Assembly: GCF_037975245.1 (NCBI RefSeq)
Contig: NC_092566.1
Location: forward strand, 2,976,001 to 3,040,000
Reading direction: 5' to 3'
DNA: 64,000 nucleotides
Source: Apostichopus japonicus
Taxonomy: Eukaryota; Echinodermata; Holothuroidea; Aspidochirotida; Stichopodidae
Shown here in pieces: positions 22,920 to 35,392 of the stretch; position 1 is the first letter of the stretch, and each line of letters begins with the position of its first letter. Under the pieces are notes generated by a model, which saw only the letters and a list, made by a program, of their open reading frames with translations, ran no database searches and was not told the origin of the DNA. A program made the position numbers and the translations under genes.

Positions 22920-25130
22920 TGAACTTATTTCGAAGAGATCTGTTTTGATTCAGTGTATAGCTTACAAATCATGTAACATGTTACTTGACTTTATATCCAA
23001 CATAAATGTAAACATGAAGTATGTCATACATGCATGGTTCAATCGTTACGAACACTGTTGTCTAACTAATGTATATATACACATACATGCAGCCGTATAA
23101 TATAAATTTATTTCACCAAGTCAGTTTTGAGACCAACTTGAAGTGTGTGCAGAAGATTGAAATATATTGTTTCCATGCCTTTATATCGTCGCCATACAAA
23201 TATATACGCTAGTGAAAAGTCAATATGCTGTGTTCACATGTACCATTGACTTACCATTGTTAGTTAGTCAATGTACTATTTGTCTATCTATACCTTACCG
23301 TATTTATTTGTTTGCCACAAAAGTACAAAGTGGAGGGAAGTCTTCCATAAAGCTGAAAAGCTTAACAATGTGGAAGATTCCCTGACTCTTTCTTTTGTTG
23401 GTTAGTCAGTGCACTATTATTGTCATAATAGATCATAATATCTATATATATATCATATTATCATACTATTTACATTGACTATGTATCAGTCAATGTATAC
23501 TGTCTTATGAAATGAAAAAAAGGTTTTGTGAGTATTTCTCTATTGATAATTGACTTATACGCATGTGCAAATAGACAAGATGGAAGCCTATCTTTATCAG
23601 CTCATCTCGCAATTAATGGATCTTAGAGTTGTTCCCGCCAATTCTGCTCTAAAAACCAATCAAGACTTTTTAAATAAAATAGCAACTTTCGATTGTGCAC
23701 ATGCCCTCGGGTGTTGATTCTTACTGTTCATGATGCAGACAACTGCAATTTGGAAACAACATTTTTAAGTATAACATCGATCAGAATTGTCACCGAATGA
23801 GACGAAATATGAAATATGAAAGAAATATGAAGTACGCTCAAGAAATTTTGAAATCGACTTGCAGAAGAAGAGATACTTCCTAATAGATATGATTTAACAC
23901 GGTTGACCGATCGAACACTTTCGAATTTTGTCTTTGTTTCGTTCTTATGCAAGCCAGTGTATAACGTTTACGTGTTACTCTTTTCCCACCTACCGATTTG
24001 ATCTAAAAACCACTTTCGATGGTGAGTTTATAACACATATATTCGACGCGGCATTTTTTACTTCTTTTAGATGATGTAAAATGACCTCTGTTACTGATTC
24101 GTTTTGGTCTTCATATATGTAGTATTTATGAGCGAAACTAACATATAACGTTGCATCTCATATGCAATCTATGTACACTGGCATATATATAGGCATATAT
24201 ATTGATTGGAACTTTTCAGTCAAACATTTGCTGTGTAGTATCTTGAGAGTTTCTCGGAATGATAACACTTTCGAGAAATGAATTTCGTTCCTTCTGTCTT
24301 ATCGACGAGCAGGCCTGACTAGTGTGTGGGGGGGGGGGTCAGATGGGCTACGACCCCGTGCCCAAGGGGAAAATGGAAATTTAGGGAAAAACGTGAGATG
24401 TAATGAACAGTGTGATATAATTGACCCGGGGCCCAAGCTGGTACTCGCCGCCCATTTAAGAAGAGTGCACTCCATGAAAAAGTAAGGCCCCCAAACAGAG
24501 TACATATTCGCTCTAATTTGAGTTATATAAATGCGCTCGATTTCAATCTTAGATATATATGTATTTGCGATTCGCTCATTGAAAGAGTGATCGTCACGAA
24601 CGTGCTCAAAGGATGATTTTTTAATCTAATTTAGATTGCATGATTTATTATGAAGATTTGTAGTTCAAACTCCACCACTATGTATAAGTCGTTGGCACGT
24701 TCAACGCATCTGCTATATGCAAATGTTCTAGACTAATTGAAAGTGTTAATATAGTATTCCTCTATTCTCTGTTTATTCAATTGCTATTTTGCTTATAGAT
24801 GTTTCTCGTCTAAATGTCCTTCACATTAAGATAGTATTGTTTTTTTGTGAAGAAGAGCATTTTTTGATCTACCAAATGGTCCTACAAATCAGCCCCATAT
24901 AAATATATATGCGCTAACTTACTGTCTATGTGGCGGTGGGGTGTGGTGGGGTGGGAAGGGGTAGGGAGGAAGGGAAGGAAAAGGCATTGAGAAGATGTTG
25001 ATGAAGTACTTGTTTTACGTTTTTGTTAGCGTGTTAAAAAATTATTACCAGAGGATGAAGTAATTCAATTGCAATTCGAATTAAATGTCTCATTATGTAA
25101 GATAATATATTAATGGTGGCATAGTAAAAT
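22920..25130. other. No gene recognised
   Basis: AT-rich, with a TA-rich stretch at about 23440, a G10 run at about 24330 in a GC-richer patch (24300-24480), and a G/A-rich block at about 24930-24985. No conserved peptide is seen. Confidence 0.6.
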
Positions 25131-25137
25131 ACTTCAT

Positions 25138-25216
25138 GAGATGTGGACATACGTGATGTGATGTGATGTACGTGATGTGATGACATACGTGATGATGAGA
25201 TGTGGACATACGTGAC
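25138..25216. repeat. Short minisatellite of ACATACGTGATG words
   Basis: Repeated GATGTGGACATACGTGA blocks separated by GATGTGATGTGATGTACGTG. This is a small, imperfect array with no coding role. Confidence 0.7.
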
Positions 25217-25866
25217 CGTTATATGACTTTCTAGCATATATGAAGGACAAAGAAGGTTAAACTCGAAACATAACACACAGTATCCGTTTAATGTTTAATG
25301 CATTTCGCTCTAGAAGTATACCTTACTATAATATATACGTAGCGGTAAACATTGGTTTTCAAACGCAAGCCTACCGATTGAACAGCTTGGTCTTTCATTA
25401 AAAGGCGAACAAACCTCTTTGAAACTTGAGACGGTGAAAGAGTTAATATTAACCGACAGCCCTACTTAATTTCATAGCGTATAATGGTACCAAAAAAAAC
25501 CTTTATTTATTATATAATGTAAGAAAAAAATGTCCCACGGGGATAAACCGGTAAAATCCTGAGGTTGGTTACATATACTATATAGGCCTATGTAAGTTGA
25601 ATTATACAAGAAAACAGCTTCTTCTTTCCTTCCTTTCCTTTTTTCGCGTTACCGGTATCGTCAGAAGAATAAATACCACAGTAACGATGAAAACCAGGGC
25701 AATTCATATTTCATGGAAATTAAAACCTGTATTAATCGGGGAGCAAAAGGCTTATCAAAAATGAAATATTATTTCAAATGACGCTGCACGAAGTCGTATA
25801 AATCTCTTCTTTTGCTACCCTCTTAATTCCTACAGAGTTTATGATTCTCTTATACCGTCTTACGGG

Positions 25867-26089
25867 ATGACAGAATTTCTCGGTATCGAGCTAAATGTTC
25901 TGCATGGCACCGACCCGACAGCGGAACCCGAGTTCATGGGTACCACCGATCCGGTACCGGAACCGGAACCAGCTGAAGGGCTAGGAACTTGTTTCAAGTC
26001 TGTCGTAATAGCAGTGGCCATATTGACTACAGTCATCGGTACCGTTGGTAACGTGCTGGTGATATTAGTGGTAGCTCGTACTGGTCGGT
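25867..26089 (+). CDS. GPCR exon 1: N-terminus and TM1
   Basis: I took the first ATG of the open frame. A possible acceptor TTCCTACAG lies about 30 bases upstream, so there may be a separate 5'-UTR exon. The 48-residue N-terminus contains DPTAEPEFMGTTDPVPEPEP and no N-glycosylation sequon. The donor GTAAGT at 26090 splits a codon after its first base. Confidence 0.85.
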
Positions 26090-28602
26090 GTAAGTGAAGT
26101 TTATTGGTATAACCTAAGTTTGCACTACTACTATATTATCTTTGTACTAACCTAATAAGGTTAGTTCGCATGGAGGGAGGGGGGAGGGGGATTGAACAAA
26201 TTGGTGGAGCAATGAATGAGTTTATAGTTGATTTTGGGGTGACGGTTGAATGGAGCCGGGGGGGGGGGCAAAGAATGTCGACGGGTAAACCTTCTCTTCC
26301 GGCCAGGTAAAACTTTTACGTACCGAAAACAGGTCAATAAATTTACGTGCCGGTTTATTGAGATGAAATCTAATTTGTTGCTTCTCTCTTATTCCCAGCT
26401 CGCACCGTCACGGACATTTTCTTAGCATCGTTGGCCTACGCTGATCTCCTGGTCTGTGTGATATGTACACCTCTGTTAATAATCGGTGTCCTTCGGTTAG
26501 GCGGGCACACTGGGATCAATTACGAAGCGGAGCAAGTCATTTTTTACTTTTCCAGCGTCGCCTCCATATTGAATCTCACAGCCATAGCTGTCGACAGGTT
26601 CGATGCCGTAACCAATGCTACTCATCGACGATTAGATATTTGCATCTCTTATAAATTTCTGGTCATTATTTGGGCTGCATCTGCCCTTATTGGAGCAATC
26701 ATTTACCTGATTCCTGAACGATTCGAGTTTGCGGTGCTGGCATTGGCTTTCGTGATCCCATTCACTGCAATGATAGAGATGTACAGAAGAATACTGAAGA
26801 CAGCTGGGAAGTCTGATAAGCTGGCCGCAAATGCAGGTATCAGATGAAAATATAGTAATTAAAGTAAATACATACTGTTTGACATCGGAGTAACGATTAA
26901 TTTGGGAGTCCGGGGCCAAGGATTAGATGGGGCCCCTAAAGAGAGCGGAACGATCAACTGCGAGATTGAACTAAGGTTTTTTCCCGGTCTCAGGGATGGC
27001 AAATGCTTTTAAATATTGACTAATGCAATGTGATGCATATTGGTAGTAGTAACCAAAAGTATACCTACATTGCAGGAGGTGAGGAGTTTCAGGAGGTCTT
27101 TGTTGAAAGAGACCTAGGTATCTGCATTGTCTAATCTCTGCAACCTTCCAAACATTGTCTCGAAGCTGCTAAAAGAGGTAATAGGGTTTTAGGTATGATC
27201 AAGAGGAACTTCAGTTTTCTGAAGAGGACATAGTTGTTAGGCTTTATATGCGGTTGGTTAAGCCTCATCTGCAGTATGCTGTGCAGGCTTGGAACCCATA
27301 TTTTGCTAGGATAACGGAAGTACTCGAAAAGGTCCCGCAGAGGAGGGCTACTAGGATGATTAGATCCTTTAATTAAGGGTGTTTCTTGTTATAGGCGGTT
27401 ACAGCTGCTGAATCTCACCACACTGGAGCTTAGGAGGTTACGTGGTGACTTGATTCAGGTTTTCAAGATTGTGTATGGTTTTGACTTTTTTCTTTCCTTT
27501 TTCCTTTGACCTTTTTCCTTGACCTTTATCCTTTTTTCATGTTTGCTAATAGTACTTGTACCAGAGATCATTGTCTTAAACTCCAAAAGATACAAAGTAG
27601 GATTAATATTATGCATAACCTTTTTCTATTAGGATGAGTGGAACGGTTTGCCTGAGAAAGTTGTAGTTGCAAGTAGTGTAAATGGGTTTAAGAAAAATGC
27701 TTTGGATAAGCACTTTGAGCATTGTAATAGGGTCTGAGTGTTTGTGTCTTCAGTTTTTTCTCTCTCATATAGCGTCCTTGATTGGGACTTGAGTGTCCCT
27801 CCTGATCCTTTTCCCCCTACTAAACTAAACTAAGTAGTTTGCTAACAGTTTGTGTTTTATTTGGATTGATGTAAATCGGACTATATACTTGTATCGTCAC
27901 CATGGTAACCTCACCATTATCAGTTTTTATTAATATACAAAATTTCTATAGCGCCTTATCCAATCAGAAATTGCTCTAAGGCGCTTTACAGTAAAATACA
28001 TACAAACATGATATACAAATATATAAATCGATAATGTTATAAGGTATAAAAAGGGTAGAAAATTTGTTATATACAATCTGACAATAAATTGTATAAAAAT
28101 AAAAAAAAATAAAAAACTGCAAATGGGAAATCGAAAATTATATAAACAAATTCTTAAAATTTAAAATATATATAACTGTGAAAATTTTTAAATTTTAAAA
28201 GCGCTATAAACGCAAAATGGAAAATGCGTTGTAATAATGTGACAATATATAGTATAGAAAGCACAGTTAATGGAATGCAGATCTAAATAGAAAGGTTTTT
28301 CATAATACAGCGCAAAGAGACGTTTTGTTTTGTTTTCAGGCAAAAAGAAGAGCGGATCCGCTAGGATGGACAGGACTGTCCGTATGGTGATGATAGTACT
28401 GGGTGTGTTTGTAGTGTCATGGGTACCTTCCCTGGTCAGCCGACTATTCAAGTATATCCTGACTGATGTACCAGCAGTCAGCATAGCCAGAATGGAAGTA
28501 TCCGCCTGCCTCATTGCATATGTTGGAAGCGGGCTCAACTTCTTGGTTTACGCTTTCATGAGCAGAAAATTTAAGGTTGAGCTCTATAAGGTAAGTCATT
28601 AA
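25867..28602 (+). CDS. Rhodopsin-family (class A) G-protein-coupled receptor, three coding exons
   Basis: Exons 25867-26089, 26399-26836 and 28340-28602 join in frame to about 307 residues. TM1 is VVIAVAILTTVIGTVGNVLV with the class A GN motif. TM2 has LASLAYADLLV. TM3 ends in LTAIAVDRFDAV, a DRF variant of DRY. TM4 (FLVIIWAASALIGAIIYLI) contains the usual Trp. The second extracellular loop is very short and leads into TM5 (LALAFVIPFTAMIEMYRRIL). TM6 has VFVVSWVPSLV, where Ser stands in for the usual Cys before WxP. TM7 has GLNFLVYAFMS, an NPxxY variant with Phe for Pro. The N-terminus is acidic and Pro/Glu-rich with no signal peptide. The ligand cannot be told. The last exon either stops at 28602 or is spliced at AAG|GTAAGT (28591). 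Confidence 0.88.
26399..26836 (+). CDS. GPCR exon 2: TM2 to TM5
   Basis: Acceptor TTATTCCCAG, donor GTATCA at 26837 (weak consensus). Encodes LAYADLL, AVDRFDAV, the TM4 Trp and TM5. The phases on both sides match the neighbouring exons. NLTAI and NATHR are sequon-like, but they lie in TM3 and on the cytoplasmic side. Confidence 0.88.
27050..27835 (+). pseudogene. Decayed CR1-like LINE 3' end inside the GPCR intron
   Basis: Frame-shifted pieces of the reverse transcriptase C-terminus appear in the right order: ERDLG (27105), LYMRLVKPHLQYAVQAWNPY (about 27242), LTTLELRRLRGDLIQVFKIV (about 27412), and DEWNGLPEKVVVASSVNGFK (about 27635). This is the usual end of CR1/L2-type ORF2. It finishes with a short 3' UTR and a 3' microsatellite (ACTAA)n near 27820. 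Several stops and frameshifts make it dead. It shares the host gene's orientation. Confidence 0.85.
28340..28602 (+). CDS. GPCR exon 3: third loop, TM6, TM7 and tail
   Basis: Acceptor TTTTCAG. The basic third loop GKKKSGSARMDRTVRM leads to TM6 and TM7, then the short tail SRKFKVELYKVSH before TAA. AAG|GTAAGT just before the stop is a perfect donor consensus. The three last residues may therefore be intron read-through and a further exon may exist. Confidence 0.85.
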
Positions 28603-28609
28603 TCAGTTG

Positions 28610-30040
28610 CCATTTTTAATTTAACTTTAAAGTTAGAACAAAAAGAAGAAACGGATGTTCATATCACCATCACAAATCACCCTCATCCAGGGGCGTCAAT
28701 CATGGGGTTACATGGAGTTACACGTCCCCCACCCCTACCCACACTATATGAAGGGTGTAGGACACAATATCACCCCCCCCCCACATGTGTAGGCGCTAGG
28801 CCTAACAGGCTCTTAATGACTCAGCATGTATCTCATACAAGGGGTTCGAACATTGTATTATCAATGTTTTATTCTCATTTGTTCAACACCCCCTCCCCCC
28901 ACCCCCTATGAAAAATATAAATTGTCAACAGGGTTGAAGTTAAAATTACAGATTTCATTTCTAGCTTAAAATTAAATGAGGAACCGTGTCCATACACTGT
29001 TGAGGCTATATGCGAAGCCAGCAGATAATGAAAGCCCGCAGCATTAGCTAATCTCCTTTCCATATTATTTTTCATATTTGATAGTGTGTTGTATTATCAC
29101 GTACAAGTAATATAAAACGACATGTAAGTTATATTGTGCATTCAGTTTGGTTAGCAATGTCACTAATGATACTTTTAACTGATTTTGATATAATTACATA
29201 TTTCATAGGAGTTTTGAGACAGATACATATATGGTGCTAAGAATGGGTGCTAAGCATGTGTGCTAAGCTACTATAGTTATGTTGTTGTTATAACCATATT
29301 ATACATTATTCCTCAAGTTCTAAGCTTAGTAGTTATGTAAATATGTTCACAACATATTTTATTTGTGGTTATGTAAACTGATGCCAAGTACAGGGCCGAA
29401 GTCTGAGGGGTGCGGGGGGGGGCGATAGTTGTCCCTGTGAGATTTCCACTTCCTTAATGCGCTATTTCAGTTAGTTTTAGCGAAATGATCATATCATTTC
29501 TTCTGATTTTATATAAGTTAGTAGTGCGCAACCTCAAGATTCTAGGCACATATAGAAATGGCGTTCAAAAAGAAAACAAGGTTTAGTTTAACCACTCATC
29601 ACGTTTATTTTGGTTTTCACGAGCTTTGTTAGAGTAACAATAAACGGAGAGATCCTGTGATTTAACCTGCGTGAACAGTGTAGCAGTCTAATGTGATACT
29701 ACGGTTCATAAATATATTTAAGTCTCTATGTTTCATATAGGTCTATCAGTTTCATTATTAATATCAGTGTCCCAACGTTTTAACTAAGAATATTGAGGCA
29801 CAGTGCCCATACATGGCCCACCCACTCAGGTCATTTGCCCCCCCCCCTCCCCCTGTAGGTTCCTTTTTAGAGCACGTAAAACAAATAATGATAACACAAA
29901 CCTAACAATTAATTTACACCTAAGTTCTTCATATGGATTCCCCACAGCATAGATAGGTTACGATTAACATAGATAAACAGTACTTTACAAAGGCCCTGGC
30001 ATATACCCACATCAAATCACCTCTGTAACATTTGGACGCT
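28610..30040. other. No gene recognised
   Basis: AT-rich with several C-runs (28765, 28890, 29838) and a G-run (29413). Open frames are short and C-run driven. If the receptor has a further 3' exon it should be here or beyond, but I could not find one. Confidence 0.55.
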
Positions 30041-30046
30041 ACTTAA

Positions 30047-30285
30047 TGTATGTATGTATTTTAGATCCTCCTGCAAGCAGGAACTCGCGAAGAAGCTATC
30101 ATTGGCTTATCAAAGCCGCAAGCTGACCGAAGTCAGTCTCTTAGATTCATATTTAACGTCCATGATTATGAATTGTCAATTGTCACCAACAATGTAACTG
30201 GACGACATACATTAATCTTGTAGTGACTCAAACTGGGGACCTTATGATTGGAAGGCACCGGCGTTAACCACTGAGCTGACACTCC
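30047..30285 (-). mobile_element. tRNA-derived SINE with (CATA)n tail
   Basis: On the minus strand it starts near 30285 with a tRNA-like head: TGTCAGCTCAGTGGTTAACG as a box A region, and CCCCAGTTTGAGTCAC as a degenerate box B. A body follows with GACTTCGGTCAGCTTGCGGC and CTTCGCGAGTTCCTGCTTGC. It ends in a CATA-repeat tail, seen on the plus strand as TGTATGTATGTA at 30047-30058. A second copy of the body and tail lies at 53109-53205. Confidence 0.78.
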
Positions 30286-30299
30286 TTAGTTTCTCGGTG

Positions 30300-33200
30300 T
30301 TGTGTATCGGTGTTTCGCGGTGTTCCTCAACTGCCCCCCCCCCGCCCCAGGGATATGTTAGGCCCTGAAGTATCTTTGTTTTTTATTTTTATATTTTTCC
30401 AAATCATCTATCACCCTTAAATCATCATCACAATACCCATCATCGTCACCATTATCGTCACCGCAATCATCCCCATTAGATATACAGCTCAAATACAGTT
30501 CAAGTCTACGGGTGGGGTGAGGTTGGGGAGGGTGGATTTGTTAAAACCAGGTCACACTTGTGTTTATGTGTTTATATATACATATACATATATACATATT
30601 TATAATGGAGGTGAATATACCAATATCTAGATCAAATAAAACTTATACTAGCTGAAACGACACATGATATATTTTTACCATTGGAACCAGCCTAGACATA
30701 GATCACGTGACTCACCGATATTATGATAATAAAGAAGCACTGATAATTATAATTATAGTAATCAAACCAATAAAAATCACCCAAAAATTATGAGACGGAA
30801 ATAATGGACAAGCTAACGGTAACTACCTTATAAAATTCAAAGCAATACCACTGTACTTATAAAAGCATGCATTCCATGCCTTTTAGTTATTCACGCAACA
30901 CTAGATTTCAGTAGCTAGGTTTGTACGGAGATTCAATTGAGTTGCCTTAGAAACAGTTGCTTTGTAGATATGTATGTGACGTCCGGCCAGTTTCTGTCGA
31001 TTTGTAAACGAATTATGCATGGCCCTAACAAGATAATCAAATTGGGCAAACTACTTCTTCTAAGTAATAAACTTAAAAGCAGAGAAAAGATGAAAGGTCT
31101 TTGAAACATACTTTGAAACCTGCCAACAAACTTAAAATCGATTTATTGTGTCTAGTCGCTATTTCAATTTCTATTTAAACTATATACAAGGTACACCGCT
31201 GCTTTGATGTTATCTTTTATGGTTTCCCAATCATATTACCAAGTTACAAAGAGTCACTAATAAGTAGAACTGGTATGTGTTTTCGTCTACGAAACTGACA
31301 GCTCTTGCAGGGACACAGTGGGTTTTCTGGTAATTTTCTGTGATGGTCCAGTGTGTTTTCAAAAACTAAGGCGAGGTGGGAAAGGAGGGGTGGTAGGGGT
31401 GGGGGAGGGGGAGGTGCGATTTAGTGATGGTCCATGGTAGTGGGATGTAAAACGCGCGACTAAGCCGTGTCCTGTTGAGTGGTGATATTGTGAGGAATAC
31501 AAATATCCTCGACATTAGTAAGTTATACGTAAACACATGCAATCAAAATAGTAATACATTCTAAAAATTGACATATATTACGTATAACGTTCGCCATTAA
31601 TGTGCTCTAGATATACGTTAGATATAGACTGCAAAATGGCCACTTCGATTTACCGAAAACACCTTTTATTACCTCACCAATTACACTTCATTTTAATGTG
31701 TGGGTGTGTGCGATGGCCTTCTGTAATACGTGAAAATAATCTGAATGAAAGAAAGAAAAAAACACTGAAACAAAACATATCGCCTTTAAAGCACCATATA
31801 TAATGGAACTTTTTAAAAATTATTATCATTCAACTTATATCAAACACAGCTTATTATATTCACAACTCACACGGTTTTCTTTAAAAGTGCAAACTATCCT
31901 GCTTTTATTTTTCTTTTCGTGATGCAAACTTTAAAGTGAAAAGAAATTGAACATTGTTATGCTTTCAATATGCAAAACAAAAATATGTTTAAGATCAAAT
32001 GGCGACTGACATACACCCCATTAAAGAATATTTCACTGTGTACAACCACCCCCCCCCCCCACCCTCGATGGTTTTAGGGTTTGTTTTCCAACAAACTCGT
32101 ACCGATCTCTACACGCCAAATTCTAGGTCCAATACAGAGGGGCCCTTTAAACTTACGAAATGCATTTTAACAAATTTGATCACTGAGTTCACTCTCTGAA
32201 TGTTATTATTTAGCAGAAAGCCCACCAAGTATACAAGTCAGGGAAAACTGTATTTTAATATGAAATACCAATCAAATATTTCAGTCTTGTCAAAATAGAT
32301 TGGTTCACTTCGTCCGTTTGAAGTAGAATATTTTACCTTTATATAAAAAAAAAATGAAGCTGATAGAAAAAAGAAAGACAAAAAATGAAACAAATCTCTA
32401 TGATACAAAATGTAATTTCATGCGGCTTTGACTAAAAGGTGCAGAACAGTCTCAGAATAGTTTGTTAAACAATGAATTTCAGCCACTCATACTATTGACT
32501 ATCATGCCTAAATTACCAAGAAGAGCGACTTTATTTCCTCTTGAGTCAATAATTCCCTTTTACACCATTCACAAATCATTAGTGCGTACACAACTTCAGA
32601 GTTAATCGACTTGGCGCTAGAAATAAAATATGCCAGCAAATTAACTCAAGATTTCACATGAAGAGAGACAATAAATACGCTATTGGTACAAGGCCCTAAT
32701 ACTGTCATCTCTCAAGCAGTTAAATGGCTTTCTAAACAAGCGATCGTTTTGTATTCAAATGATATGGTGCATAATGGGGAAACACCTGTACTCTATTCGA
32801 TTCGATTTATAAGCCTCGCAAGAGTCAATCACGTTACTTGACAAGAAATCACAAGAACTTGTATTAGAAATAATCATTGAAGGTCGTGATACTTCATTGT
32901 TTCATGGGTACGTTCATAAAATATGTTTCAGAGTAAACCGGAGGGGAAAATTGTCAAAAATTAAGGAAGGAAATACAATATCGTAGTACTGGTCGGTAAG
33001 AGTAAACAATGAGCGTCACCGTGTAATTCGACCACCCTTCTGACATTCAATAAAACCAGCAGAAATGAAAAAACATATGTCAGAATACTAAGATGGATAG
33101 GCCTATATGATATAAGTTATGAAACGATCGAAATGATGCAACCGTACAGACGGTTTATCCTAGCAACAAAGTTGATGATAACCAGAATTATCACTAAATG

Positions 33201-33795
33201 TGCTATCAAAAAAAAAGTCAAATAAATTATCACTCATTTTTAAACATTTTCCTGCCGCCCTCAAAAATATTTCCGACAAGTTCCCGAGGAAATTTATTGT
33301 CTTATTTTTAAATCTCCTCAATATGGACACGTTAAGGTTGCATCAAAATGTTAGGACATATCTCTAAGTATAGTTTAAACTTTTCACAAAATGACTAATT
33401 GTTCAGAGAGAAAAAAAGTGAGGTTAACGTTATTTCAACTGTTTGTAGCAAAATGATGGAGTGCAGCAAAGTGGCAGAAAGAGATGAAGTCATTTTGATG
33501 GCACCTTAACTTTTTTTTTAAACCACAAAGTCAGAAATAATTGTTTTTAGCATAACAACCTCTTGGAAACTCCATGAAACGAATGAAACGAATTCTTTGT
33601 TGATTATCAGCCAAAAATCTGTTTATAAACTGTTATTAAGATTTATTTAAAATATAGTGAAATTAAAATAAGATTATGGCCGATATTTGTCATTCTTTAT
33701 CCCATACTTCCCATCCCTCCCACCCCACTAATTCCCCCCGGGTCCCCGGTTTGTACCGTACCTCTCTAATGCGCCCTTTCCTGCGCCCTTTCCTG
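30300..33795. other. No gene recognised
   Basis: AT-rich with a CAT/CAC-rich stretch at about 30420-30475, a G-rich patch at 31375-31415, a C-run at 32049, and no conserved peptide. Confidence 0.6.
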
Positions 33796-33801
33796 CTTCG
33801 A

Positions 33802-33895
33802 TGACGTCACATATTTATTTTTTTCTTCCATTTTGTTCCTAGCTTCTTGGTATCTCAAGATATATAAACCGCCGAATCGAGGCTACTAGGGCAGG
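33802..33895 (+). promoter_or_regulatory. Candidate core promoter: CRE plus TATA box
   Basis: A perfect cAMP-response element TGACGTCA at 33802-33809 lies 52 bases upstream of TATATAAA (33861-33868). This is ordinary spacing for a CRE/TATA promoter, and the start would be near 33890-33900. Just upstream is a CG/C-rich patch (33730-33795). No gene was identified downstream. An ATG at 33922 opens a 68-codon frame with no resemblance to a known family. Confidence 0.4.
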
Positions 33896-34889
33896 AGATA
33901 TCGGAAAGACGACTACGACAGATGATCCGCACCAGGGGCTATGAAATCCGCGCCTCCACAACCCTTCACCTCAGGGAGGGGGGGGGGCAGAAAGCTCCTA
34001 CCCCCTGGTTCACCTGTATACAGCTGAATAAGGGGTGGGTTTTGAAATTGAGCATCGCCACATATACATATGTTTGTAAAGCTTTCCAAACCTATTTAAA
34101 ATATAATAATAATTTTTTTTATAAATAATAATAATAATAATAAAGAAACGTGGACGCATTAATTTTACATTATTGGGGGTTATCAGTGGTCCTGCTTCTT
34201 TCTTTGACTACACCGTGGGGCTGGTGTATCTTTCGACTGCCATTAAATATGGCAAATTTGAAGCAGGGGTCTACACTCAGAAGTTTAGTGGCGATAGGTA
34301 CACCAGATTAAAAAAAAATCATGTAAATACTTTTTTTCTAAGAAATAATAACAATTACTTTTTCATGTAAATACTTTTTTTTTCCTAAGAAATGAAACAA
34401 ATTTCATTCCTTTATCAATTCTGGCACTAGTGAATTTGTGATTTATTTTACACTGTCCTAAAGTCTTTGTTGTTGCAATTGGTGGAATTTAAATAGCACG
34501 ACCTGCTAATTGATACTCAATTCCGCTGTTAGGAGATAATGTTCATCATAATCTCTGCAATGACACTGCAGAAGAAGGGCCTAAAGTTCGTTAAAATCAA
34601 AAAATCAAATTGGCTGTTGAAATGTTTCGTGACAGCGAGACCAAGAACATTTTTTTTTTTTGTCACTCCTGAAATGGATATTTGTTAACATTTTCGAAAC
34701 ATTTCTCTCCAAGTTTTACACGACAATTAGAATAATGCACGTCCGCCTGAGAGGTTACCCGTTGTCGAAAATAGCTCTAAATTGAAATACTGCATCGATT
34801 GATTTTTTTCTTGGGGGGGGGGAGCGGTGAGTGGGGCATTTTCTGAGTCATCACCGTTCTTTTTTATGCTTTCATGTTAAAGAGAATGG

Positions 34890-35215
34890 AATAAACTACT
34901 GATGGTCTAAACATTTGGAGGATTTAAGGGTGATTTAAGGTATTTTAGATAATCTTGGGTGAAACAAGAAGATTCCGCAGCGACAGCTAGAACATGGGAA
35001 GGGGAGCACTATGATTAACTTTGAGCTCTTCTAGCTCAAAATCTAAACGGTCATGGTGGCAAAAGTTGAATGTGCTGTGATAGCCCAAGCCATCAGTTAT
35101 CATATGGTGGATAGGACATGTCAGTAGAAACTTATATCTATGCTCTAGCGGCCTTGGAAAGTGACGAGTTAAGTGTGTAAGTCAATGGGAGCAATTAATT
35201 GTGGTGCGACACCTC
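34890..35215 (+). repeat. Dispersed repeat family R3, copy 1
   Basis: Matches the reverse complement of 52125-52470 over about 330 bp. Landmarks are AACTACTGAT, TGAAACAAGAAGATT, CGCAGCGAC, GGGAAGGGGAG, AACTTTGAGCT, AGCTCAAAATCT, TGGTGGCAAAA, TCTATGCTCTA, GGCCTTGGAAAGTGACGAGT and TTAATTGTGGTGCG. It shares the 18-base core AGTGTGTAAGTCAATGGG (35172-35189) and neighbouring words with R2, so R2 and R3 are probably diverged branches of one superfamily. Confidence 0.82.
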
Positions 35216-35392
35216 CATTCAGAAAAGTTTCATTACAGTTCACTACAGCAAAAAAAAAAAAAAAAGTTTCATTACAGATTATCTGCAGCTTACAGCAAGC
35301 CGAGTTTCGAAAAAATTTAAAATAATTTCAATCCATAATGGCCGACTATTGAAAACATCGGTAACTCAAATTATATTCACTCTCATGGAGCG

